A DNA stretch of 64,000 nt from Tetranychus cinnabarinus. Its lineage: Eukaryota > Arthropoda > Arachnida > Trombidiformes > Tetranychidae. The notes beneath the pieces are model-generated. The model worked only from the letters and a program-made list of their open reading frames with translations, was not told the origin of the DNA and did not search any database. Below, piece after piece: positions 1 through 11,348 of this stretch. The position numbers and the translations under genes are program-made. Position 1 is the stretch's first letter, and the number at the start of each line of letters is the position of its first letter. The stretch lies in NCBI GenBank assembly GCA_022266195.1, contig WHVY01000003.1, forward strand, positions 3,596,001 to 3,660,000, read 5' to 3'.

Positions 1-444
1 ACGTTCTACCAGAAACTCAGTTTGCTGGCAATTGAGTTGAACACAACAAATTTACATTTACGTTATCGTGTGCTCGTTAAACATTACCTTAGCAAAGAAG
101 TTTTGGATTAAGTTAACCTTCAGATAGTTTCTTATGTTCGTATCAATGGCAAATGTGTTGAAGAGATTACATATAACCTGTGCTTTTCTCTCATCCTTTT
201 GCTGCTTGAATACTTCACAATATTTTGCGATAGGTTTAATTCCATATTTGTTGTTATGCTAATTTAAGAGTCAATTTTTAGCTAAATCAAAATGTTGAAA
301 AAATAGGATTAGTTTTCAAATTCTTTAATCTTGTTCGTTCACCCATTTTACTTATTCATTCATTCATTCACCACTCACTCACTCACTCACTATACAAAAT
401 TTGGGCTTACATTTTCTTCTCACCTTATTTTCATTATTACCCAT
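1..444 (-). CDS. 5' part of an unrecognised gene (runs off the left edge)
   Basis: Three short exons join in one frame: 444-424 (M-G-N-N-E-N-K, donor AAG|GTGAGA), 258-88 (57 codons, acceptor ATTAG, donor AAG|GTAATG) and 24-1 (acceptor GCCAG, reading QTEFLVER off the edge). All junctions are phase 0. The 57-codon exon has protein-like composition: a mixed charged stretch around FKQQKDERKAQ followed by an amphipathic run ending in LIQNFFAK. Start choice: the frame is closed by a TAG a few codons upstream of ATG 444, although an acceptor-like TTGTTTAG there leaves room for another coding exon. A donor-bearing upstream exon (715-696, GTTG|GTAAGA) is probably the 5' leader. I do not recognise the family; a helical or armadillo-like protein is only a guess. 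The intron 423-259 carries CATT and CACT tandem repeats. Confidence 0.5.
352..391. repeat. CATT / CACT tetranucleotide tracts
   Basis: Adjacent short tandem arrays, (CATT)n then (CACT)n, inside the first intron of the left-edge gene. No function is apparent. Confidence 0.8.
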
Positions 445-1757
445 AATTATGGATCTTGAACCATCTTGGTTGTGCTAAACAATATTGGACTTAAATCTGA
501 GTCCATTAGTGATCTTTGAAGGTTGTGAATTGATATAGGTAGCTGTATTTTTTCAGAAGTGCTTCTCAATCCTTTTTCCCTCATCCTGAAAAAGAAAATA
601 TCTGTAAACATTGTCTTTTTCTTAACCTTCTTTTTGCTTCGAATGAATGAATAGCATTAGTGTTATTTCTTTAGGTTTATTAGTGTCTTACCAACGGACA
701 ACTTTTACCATATCAACTTATTTAGTTCAATATTTTCCCTTTAATTTAATCCTTTACTTCCCCAATGCTGTTGATATGTTATGAAAACCATGAACAAACT
801 AATTGGTGCTAGGTGATTGGTATTTGGGTATTGGTGATCAGCTATTTTTGTTCATAATACAGCAATTATACAGTTTAATAGCCTATTTCCTTTCATTAAA
901 AACTCACTGTTTTCAATCCGTTGGCTGTAATTTGAGTTAAATGAAAGAAAATAGGTTAGTTTAGATTGCTTAGGTGCATTGAATTAAATTTTGAAGACAG
1001 CAAGCACTCAATTACATTAATAGCATGTAATCAACTAGCATTAATTAAACGAGTCAAAGACGCAAAAAAGATACTCAGCTGAATACAATCCTTTCAAAAG
1101 TTACAGTTATACTTTACATCTGCCATGTAAATCTTTTTTTTCCATGAAAATTGTAACCCTATCTATTTCACTTTCATTTACATTCCCCATTTTCTTTTTT
1201 GTAGGTAATTACTTAATAAGGTCATATTTGTTTTCTTTGTAATTTCCGATATCAACAAACTACATGATTTAAATTTCCAATGTACTCTTGGTTCAGACTA
1301 AGATTACCTATGAAAACCAATCAACTGATTGTAACTCAAACAATTGTATCCTTTGCGGCTTCCCAAAAGAGGCATATCAAAAATTGCTCGTCATGGACTT
1401 TTTTCTGTCTCCTCAGTCTTATATGGATATTATAATGATAAATATTGTTCAAGAATAAATTTACGTGCCATCGGTGTTTACAAATTTTCCATTTTTAGAT
1501 TTAATTTCTTAGAAAACTTAAACTGAAGAGAACATTCAAACCTCATTTTGAGTCAGAATCCATCAAAATAGTAATTCTCGAATGCTATTTTCTTGTTTCT
1601 TTCTTCTTGTAAGTAAAAGGTAAAATGTAAATCGGTTTTTGATTTCCGAAACATGATTGTGTATGACATCTGAAACATAGTCCAATTTACCAACTGATAA
1701 CATAAATTTATTCAACCTAATTTTCATTTGGAAAAGTGAAAATTGCATCTGATTGTT
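445..1757. other. Intergenic stretch with a probable 5' leader exon
   Basis: The left-edge gene and RPUSD2 are both on the minus strand, so this stretch holds the promoter side of the former and the 3' side of RPUSD2. A minus-strand exon 715-696 with donor GTTG|GTAAGA, followed by an acceptor CTTTTTCAG near 590, can be joined into a short upstream ORF that stops just before ATG 444. No other coding pattern is visible; the 60-codon ORF at 1344-1526 has no flanking splice signals. Confidence 0.4.
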
Positions 1758-3913
1758 TCAGCGCGCCCAATATGGCAATCTCACAGAAAAATCCCAATCA
1801 GGACCCTTAAGAAAAATGGAATGGATTAAATCGGTTAACTTTAACTTGAAATTTGATCAATTTGTGCAACAACATTTATAGTTAGAAGTAAAATTGATAA
1901 AGTAATAGATAATTAAAATAATCAAATATTTGTTTTGATTGGTAATAATTACCTTATATCTAAGTGCATGAAGATGAAGAAACTTTTTAGGTCTGATAGG
2001 AATAAACTCTTTGGTATTGGATTGACAAATACGACATTCTTTACAGGAAAGATCCAAATCAGGGTTATAACGATTACTGAAAACCACAGATGAAAACAAT
2101 ATTAATATTGCACCGGTAAATTATAGAATCAAATCTTATACTTACTTATGAGTAAATTCAACCCATCTATCTGTGCGATAATCCGGTAAGAAATTGTCAT
2201 ATTCGTCTATAACATCAACTGAATCCTCCAGTAGTTCGTCAACTTTCTTTTTAGCTTCCAGACAATCTGCTCGATAAATCTAGCAATAAAAAATAAAACA
2301 TAATTCATAATCATGCATATGCAGATGTATTGAGTTTGTCACCATTTGAAGTCTAATCATCTAACGAAAGTCTCATCAGTTTATTTAGTCGTATATTTAT
2401 TATTGGATAACAATGATAAGAATATATTAATAAGGATTAAAATATACCCTTTTCCTCTAACCTTAATCTAAGCATAGAGAATTAGTTGTGTAGACTTGAT
2501 TAAGAATGGTGACAAGCTCGATGGAAACATATGGATTATTGAACATAAAATTTTCGTGAACTTTGGAACACACCTCATATTCAGATAGCCCACCATAGTC
2601 ACCATTTTTTCCACATTTAGGTCCAAAAGCAGGTGAATTATAAATAGGATCATTTATAATTGGGAATCCTAAATATTGAAGATGAACTCTTATTTGATGA
2701 GATCGCCCAGTTATCGGAAAACACGAGAGTATACTAGTTCCAGTGTTGTTCTTGTATCTAACTTTTTTAATTAAGGTACTGCTAGAAATACCAGAGTTAA
2801 AATTAACTATAACTGGACCATATTCTTTGAAACATCGAGATAGAGGTGCATTTACTACGATTTCATCACTAAACAAGAATGAGAAAATTTTTAGTTCGAA
2901 GATTCAAAGTTTAGTCACAAAATAAGCGAGTAAAAAATGCATACTGAGGAAAATTCCCGGAAACTTCTGCGACATATTCTTTGGATATCTGTTTATTCGC
3001 CATCTGGTTTGATAGTTCGTTGGCTTTAGCTTGATTACGAACAAGAACTACAATACCAGATGTAGCGGCATCGATTCGATTGAACCCTAAAAATAAATTT
3101 ATTGGTGAATATTTAGATTAACAAATCTAATTCCATTTACCATAAACTGATTGCCATCTTTGTTTAGCCATAGACATCAAAGAGTTGTATTTATAATTTC
3201 CTGCTGGATGCATCTACAAATGAATTAAAGAAACGCAAACAATCAATGAGCAAGAAATAAACAATCATTTTTGATGACTTACCGGAATTCCCGGAGGCTT
3301 ATCAAGAACTATGAAAACATCATCTAAATGTTTGATCCTGTATGGTAGATCAACAATCGGATTTTCATGAAAATGAAAAACATGAGATAATATGTCATCA
3401 AGTTGCATGATATAATCGGGATTAACAATTTTCTTGTTAACTCTAATCAAACCATTTTCTATATATTGGTTCTACAAAGAATTGAAATTACAAAAATGCA
3501 AAGTCAAAATCAATATTAAATCCAATAAAGTTTCTCAGTGTTCAGAATGATTACCCATAAATGTTTTGGTGGTTGTCTTCTGTCTTTAAAGTAGACTTCA
3601 TTCACATGTTTCCCTGCCCAAGATCCCAAACAGTAAGCTTGAGCAACATAAAAATAGGGATAAACGACTCGACATCCTTTTTCGTAATAGCATTTCTTTA
3701 CTCCTGGGCTGCAATAAAAAAACAGTATATTTAATTCAAAGATAGCAAACAAGAGCGATAAAATGTGACTTACACTTGGTTGACAAATCCTGATTCTTCG
3801 GAATCACTACTGAAAACTTGTTCTGCAATATCAAATAGAGATAAGGCTTGAGAGAATGGCCGATAATGAGATCCTGACTTTTTTAATATCTTGATAGAGC
3901 GTTTAAGCAACAT
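1758..3913 (-). CDS. RPUSD2: RNA pseudouridine synthase, RluA family (RPUSD2 / yeast RIB2-PUS9 type)
   Basis: It isomerises uridine to pseudouridine in tRNA or mRNA. I assembled nine exons in consistent phase: 3913-3774, 3708-3555, 3471-3283, 3213-3141, 3086-2945, 2868-2496, 2279-2146, 2076-1953, 1805-1758, giving about 458 aa (human RPUSD2 is 545). An S4-like segment (RVNKKIVNPDYIMQLDD) precedes the catalytic domain. The RluA signature FNRIDAATSGIVVLVRN holds the catalytic Asp, followed by PITGRSHQIRVHLQYLGFPI. The C-terminus has the family's Cys-rich CKECRIC segment, then FLHLHALRYK and a terminal LPYWAR, as in RPUSD2. The least certain junction is the donor of exon 6, CAA|GTCTAC; without it the frame stops 12 codons later and the conserved C-terminus is lost. 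The next annotated feature upstream is a tRNA gene on the other strand. Confidence 0.85.
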
Positions 3914-4617
3914 GTAATGATATTTGAAAGCAACAATTAAATATTCGTTCTTTGTAACCGGTCCAACTGATCAACATTGAAAGAACTTCAAAACATGTTA
4001 ATCACGAGGTTTCTCAAGGCGCTCAATTCAAACTAAAATCGTTAAATTTCAAAATTTTCTCGAGTCTTGTAAAATTGATTGAAATAATTGCCTATGAATA
4101 TTGTAATAAGTCAATAGTTTGATCAATAGAAATTTTATTAAAGGCTGATTTTGATACACCAATTCAATAGTTTCAAATTTCATCTTTTGTTAAAATAAAG
4201 CTTTTTGAAATGTTCTAATGCTAAAATAGCTGCAAATCTTATCTCTTAGCTTATTTGTTAACAATAGAGACAAATAATATTGAGAATGGATCGAAAATTT
4301 GTCCAGCTGTTTAAAATTAATCAGGCCTGATCATATCTAATCCCATCAGAAAGATCTTTAGCTTGTGATTGATTATATTCCTTTACTCTTCGACAACAGA
4401 TTCTTTAGATGGTCTTCTTTGCTCTCAATGTCCTGTAGTTGGAAAACACGTGATTCTTGGTAATCTTTGGAGTGAGCTCAGTTGAACTTAATTGTTATTA
4501 TATCTATTTAGTTATCAAAAATCTCCTTAAGCATTTGATTAACACAAAATGATCAACTACTTTTAATCAATAGCAGCAATAGATTCAATATTAAAGTAGA
4601 CCTCGAATAACCCTAAC
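3914..4617. other. Intergenic stretch between RPUSD2 and tRNA-Trp
   Basis: AT-rich upstream region of RPUSD2 with no ORF or RNA pattern that I can support. Confidence 0.5.
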
Positions 4618-4689
4618 GACTAGGTGGCGCAACGGTAGCGCGTCTGACTCCAGATCAGAAGGTTGCGTGTTCAAATCACGTCCTGGTCA
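4618..4689 (+). tRNA. tRNA-Trp(CCA): tRNA-Trp (anticodon CCA)
   Basis: The sequence folds as a full cloverleaf. The acceptor arm GACTAGG pairs with CCTGGTC (one U-G pair). The D arm contains GCGC/GCGC, and the anticodon stem TCTGA/TCAGA encloses the loop CTCCAGA, so the anticodon is CCA (Trp). The T arm GCGTG/CACGT (ending in a G-T pair) encloses TTCAAAT. Discriminator base A is at 4689. No intron and no encoded CCA tail, as expected for a eukaryotic gene. Confidence 0.95.
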
Positions 4690-6191
4690 ATTAATTTTCA
4701 TCTTTTTTTATCAAACCAATTGATTATCAAGGTTAATTGATTGAAGCTTATTGCTAATTGATCATTGAATTTAAATCATCAGTTAATTGTTATGAATACT
4801 TACTCGAGCTTGAAGATTTTATTTTCATTTTTGTTACAATCAACTTTTGTCTTTTTTATTAAATTGTAACATTAATCTTACCCATTTTTAATTTAATTTA
4901 ATTTGCTTTTACACGAATTGACGCAAATGCAAACATTAATTCATATCGACTGAAATGTATTTACTTTACTAGCTTAAGTGCTACTGGATCAACAATAAAA
5001 AGAGCATTACATCTTGAGGTGTTTAATTGATTACCAATAAAAATGTTACTACACTGGTATAAAATCAATGAATTTTGTGCAAATCAAAATGCTACGCAAA
5101 TCTGGTTAGTTTAATCTAGTAAAGTGACTGAAAATTTAATAACTAGATCTTTAATGATTTAAATATGCAAGAAATGAAGACAGTGTTTCTGTTTTTCCAC
5201 AAACACGAGTTAAGGAAAACTCGGTTTGTATTTGAGGCTGGATTGACGCATGAAGATGAACTGATTAACCCGTTAAATATGCTCTCTATTGACCATTTTT
5301 ATTTAATAAGGAAGTGAAACAATCAAAGAAACAATGATAATTATAAATAGAAAGAGTTTCATGAAAATGTATTTAAGTTGATCTCCTGCTGCCATTTTGT
5401 TGGTGTGGTGTTAGTGGTTAACATAGCGAACAAGTGAAAATTGTTTTGCCTTTAAAAAATCAAATCTTTAAGATAGATAGTGATCAAAAGTAATTATAAT
5501 TATGTCAAAACTGTTTCAACATGATCAATCCTGAATAGAAGAAAAACAAACCTGAATTAAACCTGAAATTAAACCTGAAATCACCTAACAGTAATTTTAA
5601 TTGGACAGAAAGGTTAAAAAAAAGTCGGACAACCTAAAGGTAAGCAAAACATTTTCAGTTTACTCTCGTTTTTGTCAATCTTTCTTTCCTCTCTTTCTTT
5701 TCCTCCCTTCTTCTCTTTCTATCCTTATTCTTTTCCCTCTCATTTTCAACTGTGAGTTTCACATTTACCTCACTCAACCTTTTTTTCATTCAATTCAATT
5801 TCTCAGCCCATCAACCTGTTCATTTCTTCATGTAAAGTGATTATACAGCTTGCGACTAAACCTAACACTCAAATTTTGTTTTCATCTTTTTATCTCTCAC
5901 TTGGACTTTAATTTCTTCTCTATCATTCTTTTACTCACTTTTTTAATGGCTAGCTCATCATACTCATCGACATCATCAGCACCATCTTGCTTCTCATCGG
6001 TAACTTGTTCATCTATCTTATCAATGAAAAGGAAAATGATTACTTATAATTCCAATGAATTGTCTCTAAACTAGGCTATAACCATCATAATTCAACCATC
6101 CAACTGTTTCATATAAAATAACTTTCCTGTGCTTTTGCCATCAACTTATTTTACAACAAATCAACCAAATATTCATCATAGTTCATATACA
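4690..6191. other. Intergenic region and probable 5' leader of the SDR gene
   Basis: Pyrimidine-rich plus-strand sequence. A donor CTAAAG|GTAAGC near 5639 and an acceptor-like CATCATAG just before ATG 6192 suggest a 5' non-coding exon and an intron within the leader. The open frames at 5601-6074 are low-complexity Ser/Phe/Leu strings and look non-coding. Confidence 0.4.
4703..4709 (+). terminator. RNA polymerase III terminator
   Basis: A run of seven T residues starts 14 bases after the tRNA-Trp 3' end, the usual Pol III stop signal. Confidence 0.8.
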
Positions 6192-9100
6192 ATGGAGTAA
6201 GTAATCACAGTTTATTCTTACCTTATGTTATCTCGTGTTATGACATTTGAGCTGTGTGTTGCCCTAAGACTCACTGTTTCAAAGTCCAAACATTTTAACC
6301 CAATAGCTTTCCTGGTCTTATCACCAGCAACAATCTAACAACATCCATTTTTAAAACCAAAACCTCAATAGTGTTATCGGTTAAAGCAATTTCCTGCATC
6401 ATAACTCTTGTTAGCCACAAAACTAATTTATGAACCCATTTTTTCTTCCTTTCGTCTCCTCTTTCTTTCCATTTCTCTTGTTTCATCTGGTCAAGGATTA
6501 AATACAAAGCTGTTTTAGCATCGTTCCTACTGTTATGTTTCGCACATCAGTATTCAACCATTTTCCGAACCCTTGTAAACTTTTTGGGTATCCTCACCAT
6601 TCTTGCTGTTTTTGCATGGGAACTTGGACCCATTTTGTCTTCATTTTTCATCAAGCCTTTTGCTTCTAAGGTAAATCCTAGAGGCAAGGCCGTTCTAGTC
6701 ACAGGTAAGTCAATTAAATCTTAAACAATCGTCTCTTTATTACTAATATCACGCAAACAGTTAAAGCTAAAAATTTTGTTAATTTACATCCTTGTTTACC
6801 TTTGTGAGCAGTCAGCTATTGCAAAATTGATTCTCTGTGCTTCAAGTCATTATTTTAATCTATTCAAATATTGGTTAGTTATTATCTAATTATTTTAATT
6901 TAAAACTATGATTATTTCAGCTTATTTTGCTTACTTAATTTACCTAATTTCCCATTTACATGTTGTTGAGGATTTAATCAAAATGTATTTCCTAATGTAG
7001 TCATTTAGTAATTGAAAAACGATGTAAGACTATGATAATGTCAAAATGAATATGAACTTGTCAGGCTAAATATCTTGATTATAATGAATTCTGAACTTTA
7101 TCTTGGTTAGATTGTGTAGATTCTGTTCAAGTTTAATGGTATTTTTCGGTTCAACTTTCCTTAATCAGCTTCAGTTGCCATACACTAATTTTAATTGTTT
7201 TTCAATCCAATAAGGTTAACTTTATGATTTTGAAAATCATTTGTTTCTTAATCAACCGACTTACAATCGTTATGACTGTTACTCTTTGAACACAAATACA
7301 ACCGAAACATTTGTTAGACTTGATTGACTTTCAAGGTCTACCTTCCGTTTAACTGACCTCACCTAATTTACTAATAGTATTAAGCACAATTGATCTAATG
7401 AGTTAAAAAAATCATGCAATTCCCCATTTCTTGTTGTACACTTTCATGTAATACTTCATTCAGTTTTGCGTTTTCGGGTTTCGTTAAGTATAATTTTACT
7501 GTCAATTCTCAATTTTGTTTTAGCTTTTTATCATTTGTTTCATTAATTTGCACTCAATTTGCAGAAATTGTTAACTTAATTATGATATAAATTATTGTAT
7601 ACTGAGCACGCATTCATAATTCCCATTGAATGCTCTCTATTCAACATTGCATAAACATGATACATAGTATTCAACATAACTCTAATTATCACTAAACACT
7701 TATTATCCAACACTTGAAGCTCTCAATTGTTTTTCAATCTGCTAATTCCACTTGATTTGCAATCCTTTCAATTTAATCGCATATTTTGAATCTGTCAACT
7801 TCCAAGTTCACTTCATGAAAAACTGTTAACAGAACTTTGCAAATCTCGTAATCAAAAACGCTATAACTAATTGCTCCGTAATTTGTCAACTTTATCATTT
7901 CAAAATCACAAGGGCAATTTTCATAATCGAAGTTGTCTTCCAGTGCTTGAAATTGAATGAAAAATTTCACCAGATTTATTTCCCCCTTATTCCTATCAAT
8001 TTATCATTTCATAAATCAAATCGTTAGATACCTTCCCTTGTTAGATGGCAATAGTCAAAAATATCTAATGATGAAAGGATCGATTGCATTAGCTTGTAAC
8101 AAATCCTTATTCAAAACTCATTAACTTTCCTATTGACACTGATAAAATTATTACAAACTCATTAGTCCACAGACAATTAGTTGATAGTCTCCATAGCTAG
8201 TGCTCAAATGCACAATTGCCTGAAACATGACATCAGTCTTTCGAAACCTGAAATTGCTAATTCTTAAATTTCTAGTTTCTTCATAAATATGCAAATAACA
8301 AGGAATCAGAAATTAGAATCATTAACAACATCACAAGTTAGAATAAATAAATATTGATTGAGACCAAAATGAACTTTTAGCATTTCAGCCTAGCATTTTA
8401 ACAGCAAAAGACACCAAATGGCTTGAATTAGATAGTTTAAAATAATATTTTACAGACAATATTAATATTTGCAATTTTTGTTTATTCAACGCTCTAGGCA
8501 ATTTAATTACGCTTAATGCTTTTGCACCATCATTGTTTAACGTTATTATTCAATTGCATGCAAAATAATTTGAATGTAAAGTTTCCTCTTCCATTCTTAA
8601 TCTGATTGCGAATAAACTGATATTTTTTTCCCTTTTTGATTCAATTGGTGCTTCAACAATTTACTCATGTCTTTCCTTTTTCTTTTTAGTTTATTTACAC
8701 CACAATTCGTTTAAATTGTGAAAAATATTTAACCCACTCAAGTTTTCTCACTTACTTTTTCACTGAAATTGAATGAAAAAAAACTTGTCTGCATCATGAA
8801 CTTGAAATTGAAGTACTTCCAAATTACTGTATCAAAATGATAATGTTTCCCTTAAGGCTGGTTAGGCTTAAGACTTGATTACAGCTATTGAAAGTTATCG
8901 TTGAGGAGGATAACGTTAGGAGCTCGTTAAAGTATTGAAATATTATTGTGAATAAAACTGTTTTTACTCAAAGATACAAATGAATCTTTGAACCATTAAG
9001 TGGAATTTATTGTTTGTTTTCATGTTTTATCATGAAATTCAAGAGGCTTATAGCAGTTTTAGATTGTATTTGATTGTATCAGAAAAGTGATGATCAATTT

Positions 9101-10403
9101 GTTGACTTAACATTTATTGACCAAAAATGATTGAGGAAATTGAATATCATTTTTTGGTTCATATTGAAATCATAATTTACTCTTGAAGTAGTTTATTGTA
9201 AATTAACTTGTCTTTGTGCTCTCATCATATAATGATATTATCATTTGATACAGAAAATGTAAAAGGAAAATTACTTAAATCTTTTTTTACTTTAGTTATT
9301 TAATTTTTGACTCGACAATTTATCCATTCATCGATTGCCCTGAATCGTTACTTCCTTATAGGTTGAATTAAAATTGAACACTTTCCCCAGCTCCAAGCAA
9401 TTCGTTTGATTATTAATAATGAACAAATAAAAGTAAACTCAACCCATTATTCAACTAATTAGCTAATTATTTTCTTTATTTCTGTTGCCTTTTAGGATGT
9501 GACTCAGGCTTTGGACATGGAGCTGCATTGTTATTAAATAAAATGGGTTTCAAAGTATTTGCTGGTTGCTTGTTTCCAAATGGACCAGGAGCCGAAAGTT
9601 TAAAATCCAAGGCAGAGAAACCTGATCAACTAATTGTGGTCAAAATGGATGTCACAAAAGATGAAGATTTAGATGCTGCTTATGAAACAATCAACTCCAC
9701 TCTTAGCCAGAAGAATAGCAATGAGAAACTTTGGGGTTTAGTTAATAACGCTGGCATTCTTAGAATGGCTCCAATTGAATGTGGCGATTTCAATTATTTT
9801 GTTAAAGATCAATTTGATGTAAATGTTTTTGCCGTTGTCAAAGTAACTCGTAAATTTTCACCACTCATAAGACAATCGAAAGGAAGAGTTGTAATCCTTT
9901 CGTCGATTGCTTCTCGAGTCTCATTGCCACCATTAGCTGCCTACTGCATGTCCAAACATTGTATCACCGCATTTGGTGATTGTTTAAGAGAGGAAATTGC
10001 AGACGCTGGTGTTAAAGTTACCACAATTGAACCTTATTTCTATGGAACTGATATGTTAAGGACAGTTAATTTGAATGAACATGACGACAAATGTTGGAGC
10101 ACCACAGATGCTTCAATTAAGAAAGTTTTCAGTCAATCATCTTACAAAAAGATGATTGCCGACTTTTTCACACTCATCCAATTGAACGCTTTAGGTGCTA
10201 ACCAAGATCCTGGTGAAGTTTCACGGACCGTTGCTAAAGCTTTAACTGACCCAGAACCTTTGTACAGATATATTTGCGCTTCACCTTATATCAAGCCTCT
10301 TCTTTTGCTCGGACAATTAGTTCCTAGAGAAATTTTCATCTGGTTTTACCAAAAAATTTTCGAGGTCGCAAACAACCAGCTGGAAAAATCGAAAGCTCAC
10401 TAA
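6192..10403 (+). CDS. Membrane-anchored short-chain dehydrogenase (SDR9C; BDH1/retinol-dehydrogenase type)
   Basis: An NAD(P)-dependent oxidoreductase of the family that includes D-beta-hydroxybutyrate dehydrogenase and retinol/17-beta-hydroxysteroid dehydrogenases. Three exons, 6192-6196, 6496-6704 and 9496-10403, give 373 aa; the first contributes only ATG-GA before a GTAAGT donor. Residues 1-60 hold two hydrophobic segments (AVLASFLLLCF and NFLGILTILAVFAWELG), consistent with ER or mitochondrial membrane anchoring. The cofactor motif TGCDSGFGHG spans the exon 2/3 junction; VFAGCL, GLVNNAGI and KGRVVILSSIAS follow. The catalytic Ser lies in the SSIAS region and the Tyr/Lys pair is in YCMSK. 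The first part of the Rossmann fold is interrupted by a 2.8-kb intron (6705-9495), long for this window, in which I see no other gene. The substrate cannot be read from sequence; BDH1-like VFAGCL favours that branch. Confidence 0.85.
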
Positions 10404-10909
10404 AGTACTTGAACAAATCAAACTCAAATTGGCAAATAATCATCTTTTACAATCCCTGAAAGAGAGAAATATATTGTATATTGTGTGGAACCTTCAAAGT
10501 CCACATTTATCTAGCAAACAATTTAGCTTGTTAAAAATGAACAAGTTCGATTTTATAAAGAAAGTAAATACGAAGTAAATTTAAAAATGTAAAGTTAATT
10601 CGCAGCGAAAATTTTAATCAAGAAAGTTCTCCAGACTGAAAATCAACAAAATTTCCTAATATTCGGGTTATACAGATTTTGTAAATGACAATTATAGATC
10701 ATGTATAAGGTGGATAATTATTTTTATTAATATTGATATTTTTTAAAAGTGATGTATTAATGTTTAAAAATAGTAATCTTTTCAAAATATCAAACTGTAT
10801 TGTAACAAAGTTAAACTTATAAAATGTTACCATGGCGGTGACATTTTCATTTAAAATCGATCCATTTATATTGAATTGGTTTTAGATTTCCCTAAAAACA
10901 TCTTTTAAT
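10404..10909. other. 3' flank of the SDR gene
   Basis: AT-rich sequence expected to hold the 3' UTR; no further ORF. It ends at the TA target site of the MITE. Confidence 0.4.
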
Positions 10910-10911
10910 TA

Positions 10912-11142
10912 CAGTCAATATTCCCAAAATGAGACTACATTGACGTTGCACTTATTATGTTTAAAGATTTGAATTAATGATCAAATTAATACAAGTGTCA
11001 TAATTTTTTTTAATTATCGTCATTGAATCCGATTAACATCGAATTTTAACTATAATTTGGTTAAATTTTATAAAAATTTGGCAAATAACAACGCTTTTTA
11101 ATTAGTAACCTTGACGACGTTTCATTTTGGGAATATTGACAG
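10912..11142. mobile_element. Mariner/Tc1-type MITE
   Basis: A 231-bp element with terminal inverted repeats. The left end begins CAGTCAATATTCCCAAAATG, and the right end is its reverse complement with small changes (CATTTTGGGAATATTGACAG). A TA dinucleotide flanks each end (10910-10911 and 11143-11144), the target duplication of IS630/Tc1/mariner elements. The interior is AT-rich without an ORF, so the element is non-autonomous. It sits about 200 bp upstream of the ionotropic receptor start codon. Confidence 0.85.
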
Positions 11143-11348
11143 TATGTTGAAATTATTAATAACAGCAGGGGGTTCAATATTTAACGATATTTTGCAGGCA
11201 AATTTATCGTTTCATTCGTGAGACTCAATATTAGTGAACCTTGCAAGGTAATAGTATTTTGTTGGTCACTTATCAATCTCAATCGCTAAGTTAAACTAAG
11301 ACGTTTGATCTATTATATTATTGTTCGCTAAAGTTTGATAACACAATT

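Noticed and set aside
5601..6074. Two Ser/Phe/Leu-rich ORFs upstream of the SDR gene
   Set aside because: Pyrimidine-tract composition typical of a 5' leader or intron, not of protein.
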